Positions 1 to 6,038 of a stretch of 7,176 nucleotides of DNA are shown here, piece by piece. The position numbers were made by a program, and so were the translations under genes. The stretch's first letter is position 1. Each line of letters opens with the position of its first letter. The notes under the pieces are model-generated. The model did no database searches. It was not told the origin of the DNA and was given only the letters and a program-made list of their open reading frames with translations. The stretch is from assembly GCA_900549045.1 (NCBI GenBank), contig URNE01000112.1, forward strand, positions 1 through 7,176, given 5' to 3'. The DNA comes from an uncultured bacterium. GTDB lineage: Bacteria; Verrucomicrobiota; Lentisphaeria; Victivallales; UBA1829.

Positions 1-1
1 T

Positions 2-859
2 CTGCTGACCATGCTGATCTGGGCGTCAGTCGGCGTAATCTTCGGAACAGCTCCGGGGGACCGCAAAAAACTGATCTCGTTTTTCGCGGTCTACTCTGTC
101 ATCTACTGCGTTTCCTCTCTTCTCCTCATCCCGGCACAAAAAACCGACTGGGGAGAAATGCTGAAGCTCGCCGCCGTCATGATTCCCGCATCTGCCGCGG
201 ACCTTACCGGATTCTGGCTTCTCAAAAAAGTCATGGATTCCGGACCGCAAAGCATCGCATGGGCGGGAATTCAAAGCGCCATGATTCTCCCCTTTCTCGG
301 AGGAATGTTTCTGCCCGGCGTGCATACGACATGCTTCGGATGGACCGGGGTTCTCTTCATGCTGACCGGACTTGCTTTGCTGGCAAAAGGGAAAAAAAGC
401 ACGGCGAAGGAGAATGCCGCAGGAGAAAAACGTTTCTGGATCATTCTCGGATGCGCATTCCTGATGACCGGAACAGCGCAATTCCTGCGGCTGCTGCCCA
501 ACTACATGTCCTTGAGTCCGACAGCGCTGGCCTGGAGAATCTCTCTCGGCGCATTCGTCGCCCTGATCACCTGGAACGGAATCGCCGCGACTGCCGGCTA
601 CGATCTCAAAGAAATCTGGAAAACGGCTCTGCTTTACGGTGTTGTTGTACTCTGCGGACAGTACACCTTCTATCAGGCGGCCGATGCTGCGGCTGAATGC
701 GGCCGGAGTTCCGCGGTCTATCCTGTCGCGGTCGGAACCTGCATTCTGCTGTTCAGCGTTTACAGAGTTTTCTTCAAAAAAGAAAAACTTTCGCTCTACG
801 GCTGGCTTGGAATCCTGTTCATCATCTCCGGCATTGCCGGACTTTCCGCAAAAAAGTAG
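2..859 (+). CDS. DMT/EamA-type membrane transporter, 5' end cut by the contig edge
   Basis: Integral inner-membrane protein of the drug/metabolite transporter superfamily; the substrate cannot be told. Counting from the ATG at 11 (282 residues), about ten hydrophobic helices can be placed near residues 1-14, 20-42, 51-72, 80-102, 108-126, 142-163, 171-194, 203-224, 233-255 and 260-280. The short basic loops between them and the two-times-five layout fit two EamA repeats. The AVYPVAVG stretch (235-242) before helix 9 is typical of the family, which usually runs 280-310 residues. The frame stays open upstream of the ATG to base 2 (Leu-Leu-Thr), no Shine-Dalgarno precedes base 11, and helix 1 looks short, so the true start is probably outside the window by a few residues. 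It ends ten bases from the convergent membrane-protein gene, with no clear terminator between them. Family is fairly sure; specificity is unknown. Confidence 0.8.
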   Translation: MLTMLIWASVGVIFGTAPGDRKKLISFFAVYSVIYCVSSLLLIPAQKTDWGEMLKLAAVMIPASAADLTGFWLLKKVMDSGPQSIAWAGIQSAMILPFLGGMFLPGVHTTCFGWTGVLFMLTGLALLAKGKKSTAKENAAGEKRFWIILGCAFLMTGTAQFLRLLPNYMSLSPTALAWRISLGAFVALITWNGIAATAGYDLKEIWKTALLYGVVVLCGQYTFYQAADAAAECGRSSAVYPVAVGTCILLFSVYRVFFKKEKLSLYGWLGILFIISGIAGLSAKK

Positions 860-869
860 AACAATGGCG

Positions 870-1874
870 TCATTCTTTCCTCCTCAGCTCCGCAGGGAGG
901 AGGAAGGCGATGCCGCCGAGAAGATTCGTCAGGAGAAGAAGCGCGGTGTAAATCATCATCGCCGTCACGGCGGAATTTTCGGGGATGCGCCAGGCACTCA
1001 GGAGAGTCTTGACAACCGCATCCCGCGTGCCGAGCCCGCCGGGAGTCACGGGGATCGCCGAAGCCAGACTGCCGTATGCCGAGGCAGCCAGCGTCACATC
1101 CGCAGGCGGCGGCTCGCGCATCGCGCCGTAAAGCGGGAAATACAATGCCCCGAACAGAAGCGGATGAAGGATCAGAGCGGAAAAAAGCGTGGTCAGGACC
1201 AGCGTTTTCCAGCGCGTCCGGTAAGCGGAAACCGAACGGACGACTCCGCCCGGAATCCCCTTCAGCCAGCGGTCCGCAAGTTCAAGAAGTTTCGCGGCGA
1301 ACTTCCAGCGGAAAATATAATCCTGAAAAAACAGAACCGCGATAACTCCGGTTCCGCCCGCGCAGAGCAGAGTGAAAAGATACACGATCGATTTCGCAGC
1401 AACGGGGAGCTCCCCGATTCGGCGGAACATCAGGCAGAACGAAAACAGCACCAGCAGGAACAACCCGCCGATGCCGACAATGCGGTCGACCAGAATCGAA
1501 ACCGTCGCTTCGATACGCCGCCCTTTTTCCACTTTGGAAGCCAGCATCGCGGCTTTCAGAACGTCGCCGCCGACCGCGCCGGCGGGAATGAAGATATTCG
1601 CGAAAAGTCCGATGAACGCCAGCCGCATCGCCTCGTACCACGAGACGTTCAGTTCTTTGGCGATCAGGAATTTCCAGCGCACTCCGGTGAGCGTCACCTG
1701 CAAAAACAGCGCACAAAAGCAGAGCACAGCCCAGACGGGATTCATCCGCCGGACCGATTCAAGCATGGAACGGGCGTCGCCGCCGATCACCCAGGCGATG
1801 AGCAGCGCGGCGACGCCGAGCTTCAGAAACAATTTAAGCAGCTGCTTCCACAGCGGAGATCTTGCGCCGTTCAT
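870..1874 (-). CDS. YbhN/UPF0104-type integral membrane protein (LPG synthase TM / flippase-like domain)
   Basis: This 334-residue polytopic membrane protein resembles the family that includes YbhN and the flippase half of lysylphosphatidylglycerol synthase MprF (LPG_synthase_TM). Hydrophobic segments lie near residues 13-31, 44-62, 84-102, 128-150, 163-184, 225-250 and 303-327. Family landmarks are visible: NIFIPAGAVGGD (93-104), ATVSILVDRIVG (123-134) and the C-terminal PVTPGGLGTRD (275-285). The soluble aminoacyl-transferase domain of full MprF is absent, so lipid lysinylation is not expected; a role in lipid or glycan-lipid handling is inference. The frame stays open far upstream, but the start at 1874 is chosen because its ATG overlaps the stop of the upstream DUF190 gene (ATGA), implying translational coupling. 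An AGGA lies almost against the ATG, too close to be ideal, which also fits coupling. Last gene of the minus-strand operon. Confidence 0.8.
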   Translation of the reverse strand: MNGARSPLWKQLLKLFLKLGVAALLIAWVIGGDARSMLESVRRMNPVWAVLCFCALFLQVTLTGVRWKFLIAKELNVSWYEAMRLAFIGLFANIFIPAGAVGGDVLKAAMLASKVEKGRRIEATVSILVDRIVGIGGLFLLVLFSFCLMFRRIGELPVAAKSIVYLFTLLCAGGTGVIAVLFFQDYIFRWKFAAKLLELADRWLKGIPGGVVRSVSAYRTRWKTLVLTTLFSALILHPLLFGALYFPLYGAMREPPPADVTLAASAYGSLASAIPVTPGGLGTRDAVVKTLLSAWRIPENSAVTAMMIYTALLLLTNLLGGIAFLLPAELRRKE

Positions 1875-2212
1875 TCCTTTTTTCCGTAAAAACGAGTCAG
1901 AACGGGCGTCATGGTCATGAGACCGCGCGGAATCAGGCTGTCGATTTTCTGCACAAACATCTCCAGATTCTCCCGCGTATCCACAATTTCCACAAGAACC
2001 GGCTGGTTGATCTGGAACGCGCGGAACTCCGGCGCAAGCACCGGATTGCTGGAACAGAAACCGCCGATTCCGCGGAGCACCGTCGCTCCGGAAATGCCGG
2101 AGGCGACCGCACGCTGGACGATCCATTCGTAGAACGGAAGCCCTTCCACATGATCTTTTTCCGCAGTGTAGATCCGGAGCAGATACGCTCCGTCAGTAAA
2201 AAGTTCCGGCAT
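1871..2212 (-). CDS. DUF190 family PII-like small protein
   Basis: A 113-residue soluble protein matching the DUF190 (COG1993) family, whose members adopt a PII-like ferredoxin fold. No enzymatic motif is visible. Family hallmarks seen here are the opening strand LLRIYTAEKD (11-20), the helix LPFYEWIVQRAVASGI (25-40), the signature GATVLRGIGGF (42-52), and the strand-plus-turn VLVEIVDTRE (72-81). Length is normal for the family, and the small size and fold suggest an oligomeric regulator or ligand sensor (inference). The start at 2212 is fixed by a strong Shine-Dalgarno, AAAGGAGGT at 2226-2218, five bases upstream of the ATG. It lies 29 bases after the RdgC-like stop, and its own stop overlaps the next ATG. 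DUF190 genes are commonly found beside membrane transport genes such as CrcB/Fluc channels; here the partner is a YbhN-type membrane protein, so it may modulate that protein. Confidence 0.88.
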   Translation of the reverse strand: MPELFTDGAYLLRIYTAEKDHVEGLPFYEWIVQRAVASGISGATVLRGIGGFCSSNPVLAPEFRAFQINQPVLVEIVDTRENLEMFVQKIDSLIPRGLMTMTPVLTRFYGKKE

Positions 2213-2226
2213 GACGCACCTCCTTT
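2213..2226 (-). promoter_or_regulatory. Strong Shine-Dalgarno of the DUF190 gene
   Basis: AAAGGAGGT at 2226-2218 on the minus strand is nearly fully complementary to the 16S 3' end and stands five bases from the ATG at 2212. It confirms that start. The site is stronger than that of the gene before it in the operon and suggests high independent translation of the small protein. Confidence 0.75.
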
Positions 2227-2241
2227 TGTTCTGTTATGTCA

Positions 2242-3339
2242 TCAGAAGGACTCGCGGTCCTCCGCCCATTTCCTGATGTCTTCCTGAACCGCCGCGCGGG
2301 TATCGCCGGTAATGTCTTCCACAAATTTTCTGAAATACGCCTCTACCGCCTTGTGGAAGATGTGCAGATACTCCACGCGTTCGGCAAAATAACTTTCGCG
2401 GTCCATCTCCTCCCCCTCGGGAAGGTTCAGTCCGGTGAAATTGAACTTGTCCGCATCGAAAGTGAAAGTCCAGACGTCCTGGTCGCGCGCCATCATGATT
2501 TTCGCCTTCTTGAGTTTCTTGCCGACCGCGAGCGCGGCTTTCGCTTCGGCGGAAAGCTGGGGACAGCCCTTCTTGACCACGCTCTCCTCCGCGCCTTTCG
2601 CCTCGGCGGAGTAACCGAACGTCAGCGGACCTTCGATTCCGAGCTGGAATCTGCCGCAGTTCTCCACGTCCAGCTCTCCTCCGTTGAGTTCGGAGAAATA
2701 CCAGAGCCAGGTGAGAAAATCGCGTCCGGGCGTGGAATCCGTCGCCCCGGTGACATTGTTCGTGAACGAAATATCCGGCAGCGCGCTCGATTCCTCTTTG
2801 AACAGCTTGATCATCAGCTCGTTGATCGTGACCGGAACCGGTTCCACACCAAGCAGGCTGACGAATGCGCTCACAATCAGGTCGACCTGCGCGAACGAGG
2901 CCGTTCCGATGTACATCACATTCAGCGCGCGGTCCACGACGACCGGAGTTCCGGAGATCACCGGCGGCATCTTCATGAGATTGCGCTTGACGGCGTCCTC
3001 CTTGATGCGCTTCTTTTCCAGACGCGGCACGGAGAAGGTCTGATTCGCATGCATGTATGCGAGTTCATCGCGGCGGCAGATCGCGTTCAGCAGCGAAGCG
3101 GGGATTTTGCGTTCCGCTTTGCGCAGGTTAAGATAGAGGTGGCCTCCGCAGATGGAAGTAGTCTCGCTGATCTCGGTCTCAAGCAGAAAGCGTCCGCTGA
3201 CCCAGCCGATTTCGGGTTCCTCGGCGACGTCTTCCAGGCGGCCGGCGGATGCCCCGGCAAGCTTTTTCAGATAATCCTCCGGCAGCGGCGAACTCAACGG
3301 GCAGATGGTCAAAGCGATGCTTCCATGATCAAACGGCAT
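2242..3339 (-). CDS. RdgC-like recombination-associated protein
   Basis: A 365-residue cytoplasmic protein that I assign to the RdgC family from its overall pattern. In Escherichia coli RdgC is a ring-shaped DNA-binding protein of about 300 residues that restrains RecA filaments. Shared features: an early IGWVSG motif (44-49); a strand with basic linker, LYLNLRKAERKIPASLLNA (68-86), resembling the 'K-I-L-P-x-x-V' region; a charged helix, RLEKKRIKEDAVKRNLMKMPP (106-126), where RdgC has K-E-E-V...L-L-P-R-A-F; a strand region, TPVVVDRALNVMYIGTAS (131-148), like the RdgC vD-tas segment; then a helix ending VSLLGVEPVPV. The LPRAF element itself is degraded to MKMPP. It is about 60 residues longer than E. 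coli RdgC. No transmembrane segment is seen. First gene of the minus-strand operon, with its own promoter. The ATG at 3339 is preferred over a TTG at 3345. The family call is moderate; a function in recombination is family knowledge only. Confidence 0.6.
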   Translation of the reverse strand: MPFDHGSIALTICPLSSPLPEDYLKKLAGASAGRLEDVAEEPEIGWVSGRFLLETEISETTSICGGHLYLNLRKAERKIPASLLNAICRRDELAYMHANQTFSVPRLEKKRIKEDAVKRNLMKMPPVISGTPVVVDRALNVMYIGTASFAQVDLIVSAFVSLLGVEPVPVTINELMIKLFKEESSALPDISFTNNVTGATDSTPGRDFLTWLWYFSELNGGELDVENCGRFQLGIEGPLTFGYSAEAKGAEESVVKKGCPQLSAEAKAALAVGKKLKKAKIMMARDQDVWTFTFDADKFNFTGLNLPEGEEMDRESYFAERVEYLHIFHKAVEAYFRKFVEDITGDTRAAVQEDIRKWAEDRESF

Positions 3340-3353
3340 TTTCAAATCTCCTT
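3340..3353 (-). promoter_or_regulatory. Shine-Dalgarno deciding the start of the RdgC-like gene
   Basis: On the minus strand AAGGAGAT occupies 3353-3346. GGAG ends eight bases before the ATG at 3339, a normal spacing. The alternative in-frame TTG at 3345 would touch the site with only two bases between, so ATG 3339 is the better start. Confidence 0.75.
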
Positions 3354-3373
3354 ATGGTACTGTTTCCCGTTGT

Positions 3374-3402
3374 ATTATATCATGAAACTGCCGTTTCGTC
3401 AA
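3374..3402 (-). promoter_or_regulatory. Near-consensus sigma70 promoter of the RdgC-like/DUF190/YbhN operon
   Basis: On the minus strand the -35 box TTGACG (3402-3397) and a perfect -10 box TATAAT (3379-3374) are separated by exactly 17 bases. Transcription would start near 3367, giving a leader of about 28 bases before the ATG at 3339. The spacer contains a small inverted repeat, GAAAC-4 bases-GTTTC (3384-3397), that could serve as an operator. Such a match suggests strong, housekeeping-type expression unless repressed. Confidence 0.8.
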
Positions 3403-3416
3403 CCGCGCAAACAAAA

Positions 3417-3489
3417 AAAACGGCATCTGAACTCAAAATTGCTTCATTTGCAGAAATTCTATTTTTTTTAAGCAAATTCATGCCGTTTT
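3417..3489. repeat. Inverted repeat with T-run, terminator-like toward the left
   Basis: Perfect 10-base arms AAAACGGCAT (3417-3426) and ATGCCGTTTT (3480-3489) enclose 53 bases. Inside, AATTGCTT (3437-3444) can pair with AAGCAAATT (3470-3478) with one bulged A, so the element could fold as a long imperfect stem. Read on the minus strand the closing arm runs straight into eight T residues (3420-3413), as in an intrinsic terminator. It lies upstream of the leftward promoter, so it might block antisense transcription coming from the right or act as a regulatory stem. No function is proven. Confidence 0.4.
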
Positions 3490-3496
3490 CAATCGG

Positions 3497-3510
3497 TTTT
3501 TCATGAAAAA
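3497..3510. promoter_or_regulatory. Perfect 14-bp palindrome, candidate operator
   Basis: TTTTTCATGAAAAA reads the same on both strands. It is flanked by direct copies of ATCGG (3492-3496 and 3511-3515). Its centre is 20 bases upstream of the rightward -35 box, about 55 bases before the predicted start of transcription, a usual place for an activator site. Part of the symmetry comes from A/T runs and could be chance, and no regulator gene is in the window. Confidence 0.35.
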
Positions 3511-3523
3511 ATCGGAAAATCAG

Positions 3524-3552
3524 TTGTTTTTCGCGCTCACAGCACCTATATT
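3524..3552 (+). promoter_or_regulatory. Sigma70-type promoter of the oxidoreductase operon
   Basis: TTGTTT (3524-3529) and TATATT (3547-3552) are 17 bases apart, placing the start near 3559 and a leader of about 34 bases before the ATG at 3593. The -35 box is weaker than that of the leftward promoter. An 8-base palindrome TTCCGGAA (3551-3558) overlaps the -10 edge and start site and could be a repressor site. Confidence 0.6.
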
Positions 3553-3592
3553 CCGGAAGAAACGTTATTCCTAACATTTAAAGGAGACAGCA

Positions 3593-4654
3593 ATGAAAAA
3601 CTACAAAATCGTCATGAAGTCCGCCAGCAATGCCGCACTGGAAGCGAGTGAAATTTCGGATCCCGTCGGAGATCAGGTGCTTGTCCGCGCCATGTACTCC
3701 GTCGTCAGCGCCGGAACGGAACGCGCATGGTCGATGGATATGAACAACGCCCACCCGACCTTCCCCTACACGCCGGGTTACTGCGCCGCCGGAGAAGTCG
3801 TCAAAGTCGGTCCCGAAGTCACCCTCTACAAACCCGGCGACCGCGTCATCATCAACTGGGCGGGACATCAGCTCTACGCGCTCAAAAACGAAGGAGCGAT
3901 GAACGTCACCGACATCGTGACGAACCCGCAGTCGATGCACGACGTCCGCAAGGGCGCGCTCGTCAGGATTCCGGACAACGTCAAGACTCTCGACGCCGCA
4001 TTCGCAAACATCGCCTCCTTCTCCTTCAACGGAGTCCGCAAGCTTCATCTTGAAGTCGGCGAAAGCGCGCTGATCGCCGGACAGGGCATTCTCGGCGTAT
4101 TCGCTCTTCAGGTCGCCGGACTCTGCGGCGCCGTTCCGCTGATCGCCGCAGACCTCTCCCCCGAACGCCGCGCAACCGCCAAAAAACTCGGTGCCGACTA
4201 CGCGCTCAACCCGGGCGACAAGGATTACATGGATCAGATCAAGGAGATCACCGGCGGAGAAGGCGTCCGCGCAATCGTTGAAGTCACCGGAAGCGCCGCC
4301 GCTCTCCAGCAGGCCCTCGAATACGTCGCATGGGAAGGCCGCATCTCTCTGCTCGGCTGCACCCGCGTCCCCGAATTCCCGACCGACTTCTACCGTTTCG
4401 TCCACGGACGCGGCGTTCAGCTCTTCGGCGCGCACACCTTCAGCCGCGCGAAACTCGAATCCGCTCCGTACCACTGGACCCAGGAAGACGACTACAAGGC
4501 ATTCCTCAAGCTCCTCGCCAACGGAAAAATGCAGGCGAGTTCCATCATCTCCGAGATGATCTCTCCGGAAGACGCGCACTCCGTCTATCAGATGCTCGCG
4601 ACCGACAAGAACCCGCCGATGGGGCTCGTCTTCGACTGGACCAAGCTGGCGTAA
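3593..4654 (+). CDS. BchC-like medium-chain dehydrogenase lacking zinc ligands
   Basis: A 353-residue cytoplasmic oxidoreductase of the medium-chain dehydrogenase superfamily. A GroES-like N-terminal domain (about 1-130) precedes a Rossmann domain (about 150-290) with the nucleotide-binding loop AGQGILG (162-168) and an acidic residue D187 at the end of strand 2, which favours NAD(H). The usual catalytic zinc site is changed. The Cys-Gly-x-Asp motif is replaced by SAGTE (39-43) and the Gly-His-Glu region by PGYCAAGE (61-68), and the four-cysteine structural zinc lobe is absent. The SxGTE signature is typical of the branch that includes bacteriochlorophyllide dehydrogenase BchC, but there is no photosynthesis gene here, so the substrate is probably different. 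First gene of the rightward operon; GGAG (3583-3586) stands six bases before the ATG. Family is sure, reaction unknown. Confidence 0.88.
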   Translation: MKNYKIVMKSASNAALEASEISDPVGDQVLVRAMYSVVSAGTERAWSMDMNNAHPTFPYTPGYCAAGEVVKVGPEVTLYKPGDRVIINWAGHQLYALKNEGAMNVTDIVTNPQSMHDVRKGALVRIPDNVKTLDAAFANIASFSFNGVRKLHLEVGESALIAGQGILGVFALQVAGLCGAVPLIAADLSPERRATAKKLGADYALNPGDKDYMDQIKEITGGEGVRAIVEVTGSAAALQQALEYVAWEGRISLLGCTRVPEFPTDFYRFVHGRGVQLFGAHTFSRAKLESAPYHWTQEDDYKAFLKLLANGKMQASSIISEMISPEDAHSVYQMLATDKNPPMGLVFDWTKLA

Positions 4655-4677
4655 AAAACGCCGGAAAGGAGAGCCGT

Positions 4678-5001
4678 ATGCCAACTCCGCTGGAACTGCT
4701 TGAGGAACAAGTCAAAAGCGGGCTGATCCAAGGCGGCGTCGCCGCTTCCACCCGCTCGGAAAAGATCGCGGCCGCCGGACTTCAGAACGTTCATCCGGAA
4801 GCGAAAGCGATGACGGAACATTCCCGTTTCGACATCGCCTCCGCCATCTTCCACTCCGGCTGGACCGGTCAGACCATCTGCGTTGATCCCGAAAACGATT
4901 TCGCGGCGGTCGTCCTCACCTCCCGCACAGGCGACTGGCAGGAGGGCTACGACGGACGCAACCGCATAATCGAAGCGATGTTTCAAAACAAACAGGAGTA
5001 A
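4678..5001 (+). CDS. Mini serine hydrolase (beta-lactamase fold) with the catalytic core deleted in frame
   Basis: A 107-residue ORF whose two halves match opposite ends of class C beta-lactamase-like serine hydrolases (S12), normally about 350-400 residues. Residues 1-55 resemble the N-terminal part, ending in FDIAS (51-55), which in full enzymes continues as the Ser-x-x-Lys motif (FDIASxTK). From residue 56 the sequence jumps to what looks like the C-terminal strand, FHSGWTGQTICVDPENDF (58-75), containing the HSG motif (59-61, equivalent to KTG), then the closing helix. The lysine of SxxK and the Tyr-x-Asn motif are missing, so hydrolase activity is not expected. The frame is intact, with GGAG (4668-4671) six bases before the ATG, 23 bases after the dehydrogenase stop and three before the next gene. 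It could be a decayed pseudogene, a conserved small protein, or an assembly collapse. An in-frame start further upstream at 4330 lies inside the preceding gene and is rejected. Confidence 0.65.
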   Translation: MPTPLELLEEQVKSGLIQGGVAASTRSEKIAAAGLQNVHPEAKAMTEHSRFDIASAIFHSGWTGQTICVDPENDFAAVVLTSRTGDWQEGYDGRNRIIEAMFQNKQE

Positions 5002-5004
5002 CCG

Positions 5005-6033
5005 ATGTTCAATCCAGTAAAAATCATTCAGATCGGAGTCTGCCACGAGCACGCGAACGGCAAAATCCAGTCGCTCAAACTGCTCCGGGATTACTTCGAC
5101 ATTGTCGGCTGGGTCGATGAACGCACCTTCAGCAAAACGCCGCGTCTCGGCAACGGATCCAACATGGAGCGTTATGAGGGCATCCCCAAACTGACGCTGG
5201 ACGAAGCGCTTGATTACCCCGGCCTCGAAGCCGTCGCAGTTGAGGTTCCGAACAATGATCTTGTCCCCGTCGCAACCCGGTGCATGGAGCGCAGCCTTGC
5301 CATGCACATGGACAAACCCGCCGGTGAAGAACTGCCTCCGTACAAGGCTTTGCTCGACGGCTGCAAAGCGCGCAACCTCCCGTTCCAGATGGGCTACATG
5401 TACCGCGGCAACCCGGCCTTTCAGTTCATTCAGCATCTCGTCCGCGAAAACGCGCTCGGCGAGATTTTCGCGATCGATATGGATATGAACCACGGCTACG
5501 GCGGCGAAGACTACCAGGAATACCTCGCCAAATTCAAAGGCGGAATCATGTTCAACCTGGGCTGTCACCTGATCGACTTCATCGTTTCGGTCATGGGCCG
5601 CCCGGAACGCGTGGAATCGTTCCTGATGTCGACTTCCGACGTCGCCCCCGCCACGAATAACAACACCGCGGCCGTGCTCGGCTACCCGCACGCGACCGCA
5701 TTCATCCGCGCCTGCAGCCGCCACGCAAGCGGCGGAGTCAACGAGCGCCGCCTCAAAATCGAAGGCACGAACGGCTGGGTTGAAATCAGCCCGGTCGAAC
5801 GCTTCGACGGCAAACCGCTCGAACTCAACATCTACCTGAAAAAGCCCTGTTGCGGCTACCCCGCGGGCGGAAACGTCATCAAATTTCCGCCGCAGTTCGA
5901 CCGCTACACAGAACAGCTCATCGAGCTGGCGAAAATGATCCGGGGCGAAGCAAAAAGCCCTTACACTTTTGAACACGACTGTCTGGTCCACGAGGTCACC
6001 CTCGCCGCGGCCGGATATACAAAATGGAGCTAA
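5005..6033 (+). CDS. Gfo/Idh/MocA family NAD(P)-dependent oxidoreductase
   Basis: A 342-residue cytoplasmic dehydrogenase of the family that oxidises or reduces sugars, inositols and related polyols. The N-terminal Rossmann domain (about 5-125) begins IGVCHEHANGK (10-20), a His-rich variant of the GxGxxG loop seen in some branches. HMDKPAGEEL (101-110) carries the family's [E/D]KP motif with the catalytic lysine K104. The C-terminal alpha/beta domain contains FNLGCHLID (183-191), the equivalent of the D-x-G-x-H-x-x-D signature, with H188 and D191 as likely catalytic or substrate-binding residues. Length is typical. AGGAG (4994-4998) lies inside the end of the preceding ORF, six bases before the ATG, so the two are probably translated together. 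No signal peptide is seen. The substrate is unknown; a sugar derivative is the default expectation for the family. Confidence 0.9.
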   Translation: MFNPVKIIQIGVCHEHANGKIQSLKLLRDYFDIVGWVDERTFSKTPRLGNGSNMERYEGIPKLTLDEALDYPGLEAVAVEVPNNDLVPVATRCMERSLAMHMDKPAGEELPPYKALLDGCKARNLPFQMGYMYRGNPAFQFIQHLVRENALGEIFAIDMDMNHGYGGEDYQEYLAKFKGGIMFNLGCHLIDFIVSVMGRPERVESFLMSTSDVAPATNNNTAAVLGYPHATAFIRACSRHASGGVNERRLKIEGTNGWVEISPVERFDGKPLELNIYLKKPCCGYPAGGNVIKFPPQFDRYTEQLIELAKMIRGEAKSPYTFEHDCLVHEVTLAAAGYTKWS

Positions 6034-6038
6034 GAACC

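Noticed and set aside
877..905. Nine-bp hairpin TTCCTCCTC / GAGGAGGAA as a terminator between the convergent genes
   Set aside because: It lies inside the end of the YbhN-type coding region (Glu/Arg-rich tail) and has no T-run close behind it on either strand.
639..1889. Long plus-strand open frame opposite the YbhN-type gene
   Set aside because: The translation is highly charged and repetitive in Arg/Gln/Glu with no family features, while the minus strand encodes a clear membrane protein.
1875..2126. N-terminal extension of the YbhN-type protein
   Set aside because: The extra 84 residues overlap the DUF190 gene in another frame and are Arg/Ser-rich. The ATGA-coupled start at 1874 is much better.
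3593..4654. Photosynthetic bacteriochlorophyll function for the BchC-like gene
   Set aside because: Only the subfamily signature is shared. No other pigment or photosynthesis gene is present, and the branch contains many non-pigment enzymes.
4330..4677. Upstream in-frame start extending the mini hydrolase to 223 residues
   Set aside because: The extension lies wholly inside the preceding dehydrogenase in another frame and is Arg/Pro-rich. ATG 4678 has a good Shine-Dalgarno.
3578..4684. Long minus-strand open frame (368 codons) opposite the BchC-like dehydrogenase
   Set aside because: Its translation is rich in Asp, Val, Gly and Arg with no recognisable domain, and it is the complement of a clear dehydrogenase. 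It is a shadow of GC-biased codon use.
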